The notes beneath the pieces are model-generated. The model saw nothing but the letters and a program-made list of their open reading frames with translations, made no database searches and had not been told where the DNA came from. Made by a program: the position numbers and the translations under genes. From Pararhizobium sp. IMCC3301 (GTDB lineage: Bacteria > Pseudomonadota > Alphaproteobacteria > Rhizobiales > GCA-2746425): 64,000 nucleotides of DNA. Location: contig NZ_CP132336.1 of assembly GCF_030758315.1 (NCBI RefSeq), forward strand, positions 1,612,001-1,676,000, written 5' to 3'. Positions 18,910-27,992 of the stretch are shown in pieces (positions within the stretch are counted from its first letter, which is position 1; each line of letters starts with the position of its first letter).

Positions 18910-18941
18910 AAAGCCGTCTGATCCTATGATCAGACGGCTTT
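18910..18941 (+). terminator. Rho-independent-like hairpin after the dsrE-like gene
   Basis: A perfect 14-bp stem, AAAGCCGTCTGATC and its reverse complement, closes a 4-base CTAT loop. The right arm ends in TTT. No long T tract follows, but stem strength and position support termination of the dsrE-like transcript. Confidence 0.85.
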
Positions 18942-19081
18942 CGCATTTCAGGTTCGCGGAACCCCAGCGTCAGTGGATACCGCCCGAGAGCGGTTACGGC
19001 AGACACAGCATGTTTTAAACTTCCGCTTTGGCCCAGCGCGCGCCTCTTTGGCGCGTAGCCTGCACCTTTCACTGTAAATAG

Positions 19082-19093
19082 TATGTATACATA
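19082..19093. promoter_or_regulatory. 12-bp perfect palindrome upstream of the marR gene
   Basis: TATGTATACATA lies 48 bp before the marR ATG within an AT-rich promoter-like stretch. MarR proteins usually bind such palindromes and autoregulate, so this is a candidate operator. The assignment is inferred from position only. Confidence 0.45.
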
Positions 19094-19140
19094 TCTTATG
19101 CTGACATATATACTAGCTGTCACTGCTTTGAGGCTTACCG

Positions 19141-19653
19141 ATGATTACCAAGCAAGACGACCTGTTAGGCACCCTGATCCACGATGTGGCACATCTGTTG
19201 CGCCATGAGATTGATCGCAGGTTGAAAATGCACAATCTGACCCGTGTCAAATGGCTTGCCCTGGGCATTATTTCCAAAAGACCGCATCTCACCCAGGCTG
19301 AACTCGCCGAGGAAATGGAGCTTGGAAATGCAGCTGTCGGACGGTTGATAGACCGGCTTGGCGAGCGCGGCTTTGTGGTACGCGAAAACAATCCGCAAGA
19401 CCGGCGCGCCTATCGCCTCATGGTGACCACGGACGCACTGCTTCTGCTCGACCAGCTTGAGGAAACGGCAACCCGGCTACGGCACGATCTGCTGCACGAT
19501 GTCGAGGAGGAGCAGATCGGACAATTGAATGCCGTCCTTGGAAAACTCAAAGCCAATCTCAAACACGGCGCTGTTCTGACCATCACCACAGCCCTTCTAA
19601 CTCTGCAAAAATTTGAATCTGAGCTTTATGCGTCTGCGGGCGCGCTTCTTTGA
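19141..19653 (+). CDS. MarR family transcriptional regulator
   Basis: 170 residues with a winged helix-turn-helix: LTQAELAEEMELGNAAVGRLIDRLGERGFV (roughly residues 60-90) followed by the wing NPQDRRAYRLMVT with the conserved DxR pattern. Members are dimeric repressors released by small ligands or oxidation. A CBS-domain gene follows after 15 bp and is probably co-transcribed; a SulP transporter gene lies beyond. The ligand is unknown. Confidence 0.93.
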   Translation: MITKQDDLLGTLIHDVAHLLRHEIDRRLKMHNLTRVKWLALGIISKRPHLTQAELAEEMELGNAAVGRLIDRLGERGFVVRENNPQDRRAYRLMVTTDALLLLDQLEETATRLRHDLLHDVEEEQIGQLNAVLGKLKANLKHGAVLTITTALLTLQKFESELYASAGALL

Positions 19654-19668
19654 CCGGAGGGGAATCCC

Positions 19669-20106
19669 ATGTCAGTCCAATCAATGATCAATACCGGAAC
19701 CCATCAATTGTTGAGTGGAACGCCGGAAATGCTTCTCAAACAAGCAGTGAAACTGATGGTTGCCAAACAACAGAATGCTATGGTGGCATTGAATTCGGAA
19801 TCCGAATTGGCCGGCATCCTGACAGACCATGACGTCATGCGCGCGCTGGCACACAATGACGGTCAGCTCGGCGAGGAAAATATCTCCCGGTGGATGTCAG
19901 AAAAAGTCATCACCTGCGAGTCTGACTGCAAACTGAGCCACGCAATTTATCTGATGGGCCGGCACAAAATCCGCCATCTGGTTGCGATGGAGAATGGCCG
20001 CCCCGTGGCCGTGATTGGGATCCGCGCACTTCTGGCAAAAATCCATGAAAACGATGAAATGGAAATAAATGTGCTGCGCGACATGGCCGTAGCGCGCATT
20101 GCATGA
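19669..20106 (+). CDS. Tandem CBS-domain protein
   Basis: 145 residues made of two CBS repeats and nothing else. The first includes NAMVALNSESELAGILTDHDVMRAL and the second KIRHLVAMENGRPVAVIGIRALLA. CBS pairs bind adenine nucleotides and usually act as sensors for partner proteins. A GGAGGGG ribosome binding site precedes the ATG. It sits between marR and a SulP transporter, but no partner can be named from the sequence. Confidence 0.88.
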   Translation: MSVQSMINTGTHQLLSGTPEMLLKQAVKLMVAKQQNAMVALNSESELAGILTDHDVMRALAHNDGQLGEENISRWMSEKVITCESDCKLSHAIYLMGRHKIRHLVAMENGRPVAVIGIRALLAKIHENDEMEINVLRDMAVARIA

Positions 20107-20237
20107 CCGGCAAAGCGACCGGACAGCACATAGGCAGGCACCAGCATATGCGGATCAATCACAGTTGCGATCTGCGAGCCCAGATAGAAACCGGCCCGGA
20201 TCACAGATTATCTTTCTTCGGAAACGTGCTCTAGCAT

Positions 20238-21503
20238 ATGCGGCAACCGAAAATTCTAACAACTCTGAAGGAGTATGACAGACAGACATTCATGGCTGAT
20301 CTGATCGCAGGGATTTCAGTTGCGATGGTGGCGCTGCCGCTCAGTCTGGCAATTGCGATTGCCTCTGGTGCCGGCCCTGAAAAAGGTCTGATTACCGCCA
20401 TTGTCGGCGGATTTCTGATATCGCTGTTCGGTGGCAGTCGCGTTCAGATTGGTGGTCCGACAGGTGCCTTTATTGTTGTTGTTTTCAGTGTCATTGCCGA
20501 ACACGGCTATGACGGTCTCGTGTTGGCAACCTTTATGGCTGGCATTATTCTGCTGGTCGCAGGATATTTCAGAGCCGGACGGCTGATCGCCCTGGTACCC
20601 GAAGCTGTAGTGCAGGGTTTCACCATCGGCATCGGAGTGATCATCGCAACCAGCCAGATCAAGGATTTCCTTGGTCTGACGATTGACGCTCTGCCGGCGG
20701 ATTTTCTTGAAAAAATATCTGCTCTGTGGGCCGCACAGGACAGTTTGAATATCTCGGCACTTGCCGTTGCCCTGTTGACGCTTGTTCTGATTGTGCTGTT
20801 TCGGCGTCTCGCCCCGCGATTGCCGGGCCTGATCCTGGCCGTCGCAATCGGTTCATTCGTTGCGATTTACATGCAAGCACCGGTCGACACTATTTTTTCG
20901 CGGTTCGGGGCCTTGTCCAACACGCTCCCCTATCCGGTCATTCCGCAAATCTCATTCACCCGCTTGAGCGAGTTGCTGCCCTCGGCAATCATCATTGCAT
21001 TTCTTGCAGGTATTGAATCGCTTTTGTCCGCAATGGTTGCAGACCGGATGATCGGATCGAAACACCGGCCCAATGCGGAATTGATAGCACAGGGTATTGC
21101 CAATTTTGGATCAGCCCTGTTTGGCGGCCTGCCAGCGACAGGGGCTATCGCGCGAACCGCTGCCAACATCAGCGCTGGCGGCAAAACCCCCGTCGCCGGC
21201 ATCGTTCATGCGCTGACTGTGCTCCTCGTCATGATGCTGGCCGGACCACTTGTCGGGTTGCTGGCCATGCCGTCACTGGCGGCACTGTTGATTATTGCCG
21301 CCTGGAATATGTCCGAACCGCACAAATGGAAGGCGCATGTCAATGCACCGGCAAGCGACCGTGTGCTCCTTCTGATTACCCTGGTGCTCACCGTGCTGGT
21401 TGATCTGACGGTTGCTATCGGAACCGGTGTTGCCATTGGACTGGCCCTGAAACTTCGCCAGAGAAATCAGATCGCGAGCGACTGGTCAGAGCCTGAGCGA
21501 TAA
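20238..21503 (+). CDS. SulP family inorganic anion transporter lacking a STAS domain
   Basis: 421 residues of membrane domain starting with DLIAGISVAMVALPLSLAIAIASG, the SulP signature, and including GGPTGAFIVVVF. Family members move sulfate, bicarbonate or other anions. Most have a C-terminal cytosolic STAS domain of over 100 residues; this one stops soon after the last helix (LALKLRQRNQIASDW), so it is a short form. A CBS-domain gene lies upstream. Substrate unknown; bicarbonate or sulfate are the usual options. Confidence 0.9.
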   Translation: MRQPKILTTLKEYDRQTFMADLIAGISVAMVALPLSLAIAIASGAGPEKGLITAIVGGFLISLFGGSRVQIGGPTGAFIVVVFSVIAEHGYDGLVLATFMAGIILLVAGYFRAGRLIALVPEAVVQGFTIGIGVIIATSQIKDFLGLTIDALPADFLEKISALWAAQDSLNISALAVALLTLVLIVLFRRLAPRLPGLILAVAIGSFVAIYMQAPVDTIFSRFGALSNTLPYPVIPQISFTRLSELLPSAIIIAFLAGIESLLSAMVADRMIGSKHRPNAELIAQGIANFGSALFGGLPATGAIARTAANISAGGKTPVAGIVHALTVLLVMMLAGPLVGLLAMPSLAALLIIAAWNMSEPHKWKAHVNAPASDRVLLLITLVLTVLVDLTVAIGTGVAIGLALKLRQRNQIASDWSEPER

Positions 21504-21535
21504 CAGAGACGATCGACGCATTGCGGCGGCGTCAA

Positions 21536-22426
21536 TCACGGCGTCAGCACCGGCTTGCGGGCTTCAAACAGAACAATTCCGGTCGAGACCGCCAGATTGA
21601 GGCTGTCGGCCTCTCCGGCCATTGGAATCAGCACCAGTTGATCACAAGCCGCAGCCAGCTGATCCGTCAGGCCCTGCTGCTCATTGCCCATCAAAATCAC
21701 ACCTGCAGCACTGTAGTCAACCGTCCGGTAATCCACCGCACCGGCAAGATGGGTTCCGATCACGGCAACATGGTTGCGCTCTTTCCATTGCAGAAACTCG
21801 CCTTCCGAGGCCTTGGCAAGAGGCACGTGAAAAATCGACCCCATCGAAGCACGGACCGCTTCCACGGAATAAGGGTCGGTACAGTCTCCCACAAGAATGA
21901 CGCCCTTCGCTCCGGCGCAATCCGCAGTGCGCAGGCTGGTGCCCAAATTTCCCGGATCGCGCACCCGGTCGAGCGCCACCCACAGATCGCCGCGCCCCGG
22001 GCGGACGCTGGACAAGGCCTGGTAACGCTGTTCAAAGACCCCCAGAACCATCTGCGGATTGTCTTTCCTGGAGATTTTTTCCAGCACCTGGTTGGAGACT
22101 TCCAGCACCGAGCCGCCAGCAGCGCGGACCCTCGCCGCAGCCTGGGCAACGGCGTCCTGATCGGCGAAGGATTTGCCATAGATAATATCGGCAATAGGCC
22201 ATTTTTTCTGCAGCGCATCGGTGACAAGTTTCAGGCCTTCCCCAAGAAACAGATTCGATTTGTTGCGGTTCTTGCGCAAAGCCAGCCCGCGAATATCCTT
22301 GATGATCGGGTTCGACACGCTGGTGATCTGTTTAACCTGGCCGGAAATCCGCTTTTCAGCGACAGGCCGGTCTTTCGAAAGTTTGTCTCCCGACAATTTG
22401 TCATCGGATGAATTGTCTTGTGTCAT
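21536..22426 (-). CDS. TrmH/SpoU family RNA 2'-O-methyltransferase
   Basis: 296 residues. After a hydrophilic Asp/Ser/Lys-rich start comes an L30e-like substrate-binding domain (ITSVSNPIIKDIRGLALRKN). The SPOUT catalytic domain follows, with motif 1 VALDRVRDPGNLGTSLRTAD, motif 2 ILMGNEQQGLT and motif 3 IPMAGEADSLNLAVSTGIVL, which form the knot that binds SAM. It methylates a ribose 2'-OH in rRNA or tRNA. The target is not known. Its ATG overlaps the upstream methyltransferase stop (ATGA). Confidence 0.92.
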   Translation of the reverse strand: MTQDNSSDDKLSGDKLSKDRPVAEKRISGQVKQITSVSNPIIKDIRGLALRKNRNKSNLFLGEGLKLVTDALQKKWPIADIIYGKSFADQDAVAQAAARVRAAGGSVLEVSNQVLEKISRKDNPQMVLGVFEQRYQALSSVRPGRGDLWVALDRVRDPGNLGTSLRTADCAGAKGVILVGDCTDPYSVEAVRASMGSIFHVPLAKASEGEFLQWKERNHVAVIGTHLAGAVDYRTVDYSAAGVILMGNEQQGLTDQLAAACDQLVLIPMAGEADSLNLAVSTGIVLFEARKPVLTP

Positions 22427-23382
22427 GATTGCGCCTCCCAGCGGCTGTAAAGTGACGTCGACAGCCTGCGACTGTCATCTGTGCTACCGGCGGAAACGGC
22501 GGGGGCAAGACCAGACCGGACATCCCCCGGATTCCGATCGCCACTTTCCATCAGCACCAGTTCTCCGCTGGTCAGGGTGCCTCTCCTGCCGCCAAACCGG
22601 TCCCGCATCAGCTCATGAGTCATGAAAAAACTGGCGCGGATGGCATAGGCTGTCAGAATCATGAAATCAGCATCGGGCGACAGAATGGCATGGCAATCAT
22701 CCATCAGACCAGGCAGATCCTCCATCACCTGCCAGACCTCGCCTTTCGGTCCCCGGCCGTATTTCGGCGGATCAAGAATAATTCCGTCATAGAAATTGCC
22801 GCGGCGGCCCTCCCGCGCAACAAATTTGGCGGCGTCGTCGCAAATCCAGCGAATCGGTTTTGTATCAAGCCCCGACAGAGTCTGGTTTTCCCGCGCCCAG
22901 GCGATGGCTTTTTTTGAAGCATCAACATGGGTGACTTCGGCGCCGCAGGCAGCCGCCACCAGAGAGGCAATTCCGGTATAGCCGAACAGATTGAGAATTT
23001 TCAGCCTGCGCCCGCCCGCTCCGGCATTTTTGATACGCTTTGCAAACCAGGCCCAATGCGCTGCCTGTTCGGGAAACACGCCGACATGACGAAAAGCCGA
23101 AAACCGGCAGATGAAGCGCACGTCGTCAAATGACATGGTCCAGTCATCGTCAAGGCCAGGCGCGCGTTTCCAGCGTCCCGCACCCTCTTCATCCTTATCT
23201 GCTGAGAACACCGCCTGGGCATCCAGCCACAAATCCGGGCTGGACCGTTTCCAGATTGCCTGGGCATCAGGCCGGTCGACGATCACAGCTCCGTAGCGCT
23301 CCAGCTTGCGCCCCTCGCCGCTGTCAAGCAGTGCATAATCGGCCCAGCCTGAGGATTCGAGCATTTTGATGTCGTGTGTCAT
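22423..23382 (-). CDS. Class I SAM-dependent rRNA methyltransferase (RlmK/RlmI-like)
   Basis: 319 residues. SAM-binding motif I is ILNLFGYTGIASLVAAACGA, followed by THVDASKKAIAWARENQ and the catalytic-loop segment DGIILDPPKYGRG (DPPK, like the NPPY/DPPK of base methyltransferases). This matches COG1092-type 23S rRNA cytosine methyltransferases, although an N-terminal PUA domain is not evident. It is translationally coupled to the SpoU methyltransferase through a 4-bp overlap, so both probably serve RNA modification. Confidence 0.88.
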   Translation of the reverse strand: MTHDIKMLESSGWADYALLDSGEGRKLERYGAVIVDRPDAQAIWKRSSPDLWLDAQAVFSADKDEEGAGRWKRAPGLDDDWTMSFDDVRFICRFSAFRHVGVFPEQAAHWAWFAKRIKNAGAGGRRLKILNLFGYTGIASLVAAACGAEVTHVDASKKAIAWARENQTLSGLDTKPIRWICDDAAKFVAREGRRGNFYDGIILDPPKYGRGPKGEVWQVMEDLPGLMDDCHAILSPDADFMILTAYAIRASFFMTHELMRDRFGGRRGTLTSGELVLMESGDRNPGDVRSGLAPAVSAGSTDDSRRLSTSLYSRWEAQS

Positions 23383-23579
23383 TCAGGCTCCGCAAAAACG
23401 TTGCGCGCGCTATAGCAAATACCGCTTGCCGACCCAAGCAATGATTGGCTGCGGCTGTTTCAGCCGTGGCACTGATCAAATGTCGTGAAAAGATTTCGCT
23501 GCTATCCGTTGCTGCCACTTGCTGAACGGTCACGCTCTGTGCAAGTTTCACCAAAATCACTTAACAGGGAGCCCACATC

Positions 23580-24335
23580 ATGGACATGTCTGGCGAATAC
23601 CGTATTCCAGCGCCGCGCGAAACAGTTTGGGCGGCCCTCAACGATCCTGAAATTCTGAAACAATGCATTCCCGGCTGCGAGAGCCTTGAAATGACTTCCG
23701 ATACGGAAATGACAGCGGCCGTCACGACAAAAGTCGGCCCGGTCAAAGCCAAATTCAAGGGGTCGGTTACACTGTCCGACATTGATCCGCCCAAGGGCTA
23801 CAGAATTTCCGGCGAGGGCAAGGGCGGCGTTGCGGGCTTCGCCAAGGGTGGCGCAGAAGTCAATCTGGAAGAGGATGGTACCGATACAATTCTGCGCTAT
23901 ACTGCCACTGCACAGGTCGGTGGCAAACTGGCGCAATTGGGGTCCCGCCTGATCGACAGCACTGCCAAGAAGATGGCAGACGAGTTTTTCGGCAATTTTT
24001 CTGCCAAACTGGGCGCAGGCACCGAGGCGGCTCCTGTGAAACCGGTTGTGGAAACCGCCAGTATCAGTCCTGCGGCCGAGACAGTCAGTGTCAGTCAGGC
24101 CGCTGAAATCCCCGCTCCTGCAGTCAAAAAGACCACTGACAAAGCCACGATTGATGACCGGGATCTGGGCCACGACGATAATATTTCCGATGTTGCCAGG
24201 GAAATCGGCGAAGCCGTTCACGACGCGGAAGAGACCCTTGAAGTGGAGGCTGGCAAAGGCACTCTTGGCGGGCCAATGATGTGGGGCTTCATCGCTCTGG
24301 CTATCCTCATTGCCGGTCTGCTGCTGCTGTCCTGA
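23580..24335 (+). CDS. coxG: CoxG-like SRPBCC protein (CO dehydrogenase subunit G family)
   Basis: 251 residues. The N-terminal 145 or so residues form the CoxG SRPBCC domain (GEYRIPAPRETVWAALNDPE, later GGKLAQLGSRLIDSTAKKMA). A low-complexity Ala/Thr/Val linker follows, then a single C-terminal hydrophobic segment (MWGFIALAILIAGLLLL) that should anchor it to the membrane. CoxG proteins tether or assist maturation of CO dehydrogenase-like molybdenum hydroxylases. A GGGAG ribosome binding site precedes the ATG. It lies 266 bp upstream of coxS and coxM. Confidence 0.9.
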   Translation: MDMSGEYRIPAPRETVWAALNDPEILKQCIPGCESLEMTSDTEMTAAVTTKVGPVKAKFKGSVTLSDIDPPKGYRISGEGKGGVAGFAKGGAEVNLEEDGTDTILRYTATAQVGGKLAQLGSRLIDSTAKKMADEFFGNFSAKLGAGTEAAPVKPVVETASISPAAETVSVSQAAEIPAPAVKKTTDKATIDDRDLGHDDNISDVAREIGEAVHDAEETLEVEAGKGTLGGPMMWGFIALAILIAGLLLLS

Positions 24336-24472
24336 ACTCTGGCAACCCGGAATCCAGCATCTCTTTTTTGATATTGAAGTGGACAAGATCCGAAAGGCGA
24401 AGCAGACAGGGCCGCCCTCCGTAATTTCGCCACCACAATAATGAAATCTGATGAAGACTGGTGAGGAAAGCC

Positions 24473-24508
24473 CGGATCAGGCGCATTTGCCGGATCAGGC
24501 GCATTTGC
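24473..24508. repeat. Perfect tandem duplication of an 18-bp unit
   Basis: CGGATCAGGCGCATTTGC is present twice in a row between coxG and coxS. A related partial copy (GATCAG) follows. No function is evident; slippage is the simple explanation. Confidence 0.9.
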
Positions 24509-24601
24509 AAGATCAGACAGATCGCGGCGTTGAAGGCGCACAAGAGGCCCGGACAGGCGTTTCTGCAAACTAGAACAGCTTTGTGAATTCGGAAGAGACA
24601 T

Positions 24602-25120
24602 ATGACAAAAATATCGATGAATGTGAATGGGCACAGCGTGTCCCGCGACGTTGAAGACCGGACATTGCTGGTGACCTATATCCGCGATCATCTCAATCTG
24701 ACCGGCACCCATATTGGCTGCGATACGTCACAATGCGGGGCCTGCGTGGTTCATGTTGACGGCAAGGCGGTCAAGAGCTGTACAATGCTCGCTGCACAGG
24801 CGGACGGCGCTGACATCACCACCATCGAAGGTCTGGCGGCAGACGGTGTATTACACCCTGTCCAGGCTGCGTTTAAGGAACATCACGGCCTGCAATGCGG
24901 GTTTTGCACGCCGGGCATGATCATGGCAGCAGCCGACATGATCCGCCGTCACGGCGCAAAGCTTGATGAACCAACCATTCGTGCCGAACTTGAGGGCAAT
25001 ATCTGCCGTTGCACCGGTTACCACAACATTGTCAAAGCCATTAAAGCAGCTGCTGATGAGATGGCAAGCGCTGCAAGCCCGGCAAGCCGGGCAGCCGAGC
25101 CTGCGCAAGCTGTGGTATAG
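24602..25120 (+). CDS. coxS: Molybdenum hydroxylase small subunit, [2Fe-2S] protein
   Basis: 172 residues with the two expected clusters: a plant-type ferredoxin motif [13 protein letters not shown] followed by a later Cys, and the helical-bundle cluster CGFCTPGM with [11 protein letters not shown]. This is the electron-transfer subunit of CO dehydrogenase/xanthine oxidase family enzymes. The ribosome binding site GAAGAG lies close to the ATG. The medium subunit gene follows after 14 bp. No catalytic large subunit is encoded nearby, so the enzyme's substrate cannot be deduced. Confidence 0.95.
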   Translation: MTKISMNVNGHSVSRDVEDRTLLVTYIRDHLNLTGTHIGCDTSQCGACVVHVDGKAVKSCTMLAAQADGADITTIEGLAADGVLHPVQAAFKEHHGLQCGFCTPGMIMAAADMIRRHGAKLDEPTIRAELEGNICRCTGYHNIVKAIKAAADEMASAASPASRAAEPAQAVV

Positions 25121-25134
25121 TCAGGGGACATTTC

Positions 25135-25935
25135 ATGTACGAAACCATCTATCATCGCCCCACCAGTGTGGAACATGCCATTCAGTTGTTCAGCACGGCG
25201 CAGGACGCAAAGTTTCTCTCCGGCGGACAGACATTGCTGCCAACCATGAAACAAAGACTGGCCGCTCCCTCCGACGTGATTGACCTGCGGCACATTGCAG
25301 CCCTGGCCGGAATCAGCCTGGCGGATGGCCAGCTGTCCATCGGTGCCGCGGTGACCCACGCGGATGTTGCCGCATCAACCGATGTCAGACAGGCGATACC
25401 GGCTTTGGCAGAACTGGCTTCGCATATCGGCGACCCGCATGTGCGCCAGATGGGAACGCTGGGCGGATCGGTTGCCAACAATGATCCTGCGGCAGATTAT
25501 CCTGCAGCAGTGGTAGCACTTGAGGCGACAATCCACACCAATGCCCGCTCCCTGTCGGCCTCGGACTTTTTCACCGGCCTGTTTGACACTGCGCTTCAGG
25601 ACGGCGAATTGATCACCCGAATCAGTTTCACGGTTCCGCAAAAGGCCGCTTACGCAAAATTTGCCAACCCTGCCTCACGCTACGCCATGGCCGGCGTCTT
25701 TATCGCCAGGCACGCTGACAACAGCATCCGCGTCGCAGTCACAGGAGCCGGCTCTGACGGAGTGTTTCGCCATGAAGAGATGGAATCCGCCCTGTCCGCC
25801 AACTGGTCTGTCGATGCCATCAGCGGCATTTCTGTCGATGCGGGACAGATGCTGTCCGATATCCACGGCTCGTCGGCCTACCGCGCCAATCTGGTAAAAG
25901 TCATGGCAAAGCGGGCCGTGGAAACTGCACACTGA
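25135..25935 (+). CDS. coxM: Molybdenum hydroxylase medium subunit, FAD-binding
   Basis: 266 residues of the CoxM/CutM family. FAD-binding segments are AKFLSGGQTLLPTMK (residues about 23-37) and MGTLGGSVANNDPAADYP, both typical, followed by the C-terminal CO_deh_flav_C domain. It would pass electrons from the [2Fe-2S] subunit to an acceptor. It follows coxS directly. In usual operons coxL follows or lies between; here the next gene is ggt, so the large subunit must be elsewhere or absent. Confidence 0.94.
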   Translation: MYETIYHRPTSVEHAIQLFSTAQDAKFLSGGQTLLPTMKQRLAAPSDVIDLRHIAALAGISLADGQLSIGAAVTHADVAASTDVRQAIPALAELASHIGDPHVRQMGTLGGSVANNDPAADYPAAVVALEATIHTNARSLSASDFFTGLFDTALQDGELITRISFTVPQKAAYAKFANPASRYAMAGVFIARHADNSIRVAVTGAGSDGVFRHEEMESALSANWSVDAISGISVDAGQMLSDIHGSSAYRANLVKVMAKRAVETAH

Positions 25936-26157
25936 AAGCCTGATAAGGCGGTTGATTCTACAAGGGACGCAAAAATTTTGGAGGTAGGCTGCAAGCTGGC
26001 TCGGGACGGCATTTGCGGCAATCCTTGCGCAGCTGTATAGAGGCAATTGAATGGACTTTCATGCAATTCGCGGGCAGGCTTCAATTGATCTGGGTCCTGA
26101 ACCTGATTCTGGTTTCGCTCTCATCGAGGCCTGCGACATGATCAAATGGATTGATTT

Positions 26158-27957
26158 ATGAAACATGCTGGCTTTCTTCGCATTCTGGTGTTGGCGGCCG
26201 TCCTGCCTCTTTACGTCGCGGCATTGCCGGCCAATGCCCAGCAGGCTGCAGATAGTGTAGCACCGGAATCCGGCACCGAGCCCACCACACAGGTGCCGCT
26301 GGAAGTCAATCTTGTCGCAGAAGAGGTCGAGGAAATCAGATCCAGTAACTGGATGATTTCCACTGCCAATCCGGTGGCCAGCGAAGCGGGTGCTGCGGTT
26401 CTGCGCGGCGGTGGCAATGCGATTGACGCGATGGTCGCGGTTCAGCTGATGCTCGGGCTTGTCGAACCACAATCCTCCGGGTTGGGTGGTGGTGCGTTTC
26501 TGCTCTACTGGGATGCCGCCAATAAGCGCCTGACCACGTTTGATGGCCGTGAAACGGCACCCATGGCCGCAACCCCGACCCTGTTTCAGGATGAAACCGG
26601 CCAGCCTTTGAAATTTTTTGATGCGGTGGTTGGCGGTCGCTCCGTGGGGGTTCCGGGGACCCCGCTTCTGCTCGAAGCGGTGCATGGGCGCTATGGCTCT
26701 CTGCCATGGGCAACGCTTTTCGACAGCGTCATCTCATTGGCCGAAGCCGGTTTCAAAGTGTCGCCGCGCCTCGCCGCCTCGATTGCAGCCGATCAGGAGC
26801 GGCTTGCCCGATTTGAAGATACCAAAGCCTATTTTTTCCGTAACGACGGCATGCCACTGCAGGCAGGTGATGCCCGGACAAATGCTGCCTATGCCGAAAC
26901 TCTGCGGATGCTTTCCACACAGGGAACCGATATTTTCTATAAGGGCAGCATAGCCGAGGAAATTATCAACGTTGTGCAGTCCGCTCCGGGCAATCCCGGC
27001 GTGCTGTCGATGAGTGATCTGGCTTCCTACCGGCTTAAAGAACGCGCACCGGTCTGCGTTGACTATCGTGGGTATGATGTTTGCGGCATGGGGCCACCCT
27101 CGTCCGGCGCACTGACAGTCGGGCAGATTCTCGGCACCTTGCGGGCCTATGATCTCAAAGGGCTTGGTCCGAACAGCCCTCAGGCATGGCGTTTGATCGG
27201 TGATGCATCCCGGTTGGCCTTTGCCGATCGCGGGCGCTATATGGCGGATAGCGATTTTGTGCCCATGCCGACCAAGGGTCTGATAGCCGACGGCTATCTT
27301 GCCAATCGCGGCGTTCTGCTGCGTGAAAACCGGCTCGAAGACGTTACTCCGGGCGAGCCTGCATTCGATCATGCGCTGTACCAGGCCGATGATGCATCGA
27401 TTGAGTTACCGTCAACCAGCCACTTCGTGATCCGCGACAGCGCCGGCAATGTGGTGTCCATGACGACCACCATTGAAAACGGTTTTGGCTCGAGACTGAT
27501 GGCCGGTGGATTTCTGCTGAACAATGAATTGACCGATTTTTCCTTTAAGACCCATCAAAACGGCTACCCGATTGCAAACCGTGTGGAACCCGGTAAACGG
27601 CCGCGCTCTTCCATGTCACCGACAATCGTGATGAAAAGCGGCGTGCCCTATTTGGCCGTTGGCAGCCCCGGCGGCAGCCGTATCATCGGCTATGTGGCGA
27701 AGACGCTGATTGCCCACATTGACTGGGGTCTCAGCCTGCAGGCGGCGATCAATCTGCCGAATCTCGTCAACCGGTTCGGCACTTACGATCTGGAACTGGG
27801 AACGGCTGCAGAATCTCTTGGCCCGGCACTGGAAGCGCTGGGTTACAAAGTGGATGCCAGGGATCTGAATTCAGGATTGCAGGGAATTCTGATAGATGGT
27901 GACAAGCTGCGGGGCGGGGCTGATCCGCGCCGCGAAGGTATTGTCATCGGCGAGTAG
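26158..27957 (+). CDS. ggt: Gamma-glutamyltransferase
   Basis: Periplasmic enzyme that cleaves the gamma-glutamyl bond of glutathione and related compounds. 599 residues with a signal peptide (LVLAAVLPLYVAALPANA). It matures by autocleavage before the nucleophile Thr in STSHFVIRDSAGNVVSMTTT. Other signatures: GGGNAIDAMVAVQ, PQSSGLGGGAFLL, the GFGSRLMAGGFLLNNE segment and GKRPRSSMSPT. The ribosome binding site is weak. It is transcribed alone and converges on mtgA. Confidence 0.95.
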   Translation: MKHAGFLRILVLAAVLPLYVAALPANAQQAADSVAPESGTEPTTQVPLEVNLVAEEVEEIRSSNWMISTANPVASEAGAAVLRGGGNAIDAMVAVQLMLGLVEPQSSGLGGGAFLLYWDAANKRLTTFDGRETAPMAATPTLFQDETGQPLKFFDAVVGGRSVGVPGTPLLLEAVHGRYGSLPWATLFDSVISLAEAGFKVSPRLAASIAADQERLARFEDTKAYFFRNDGMPLQAGDARTNAAYAETLRMLSTQGTDIFYKGSIAEEIINVVQSAPGNPGVLSMSDLASYRLKERAPVCVDYRGYDVCGMGPPSSGALTVGQILGTLRAYDLKGLGPNSPQAWRLIGDASRLAFADRGRYMADSDFVPMPTKGLIADGYLANRGVLLRENRLEDVTPGEPAFDHALYQADDASIELPSTSHFVIRDSAGNVVSMTTTIENGFGSRLMAGGFLLNNELTDFSFKTHQNGYPIANRVEPGKRPRSSMSPTIVMKSGVPYLAVGSPGGSRIIGYVAKTLIAHIDWGLSLQAAINLPNLVNRFGTYDLELGTAAESLGPALEALGYKVDARDLNSGLQGILIDGDKLRGGADPRREGIVIGE

Positions 27958-27992
27958 CTGAAGCATCTTCGCATAATCCGTGGAGCCGGCTT

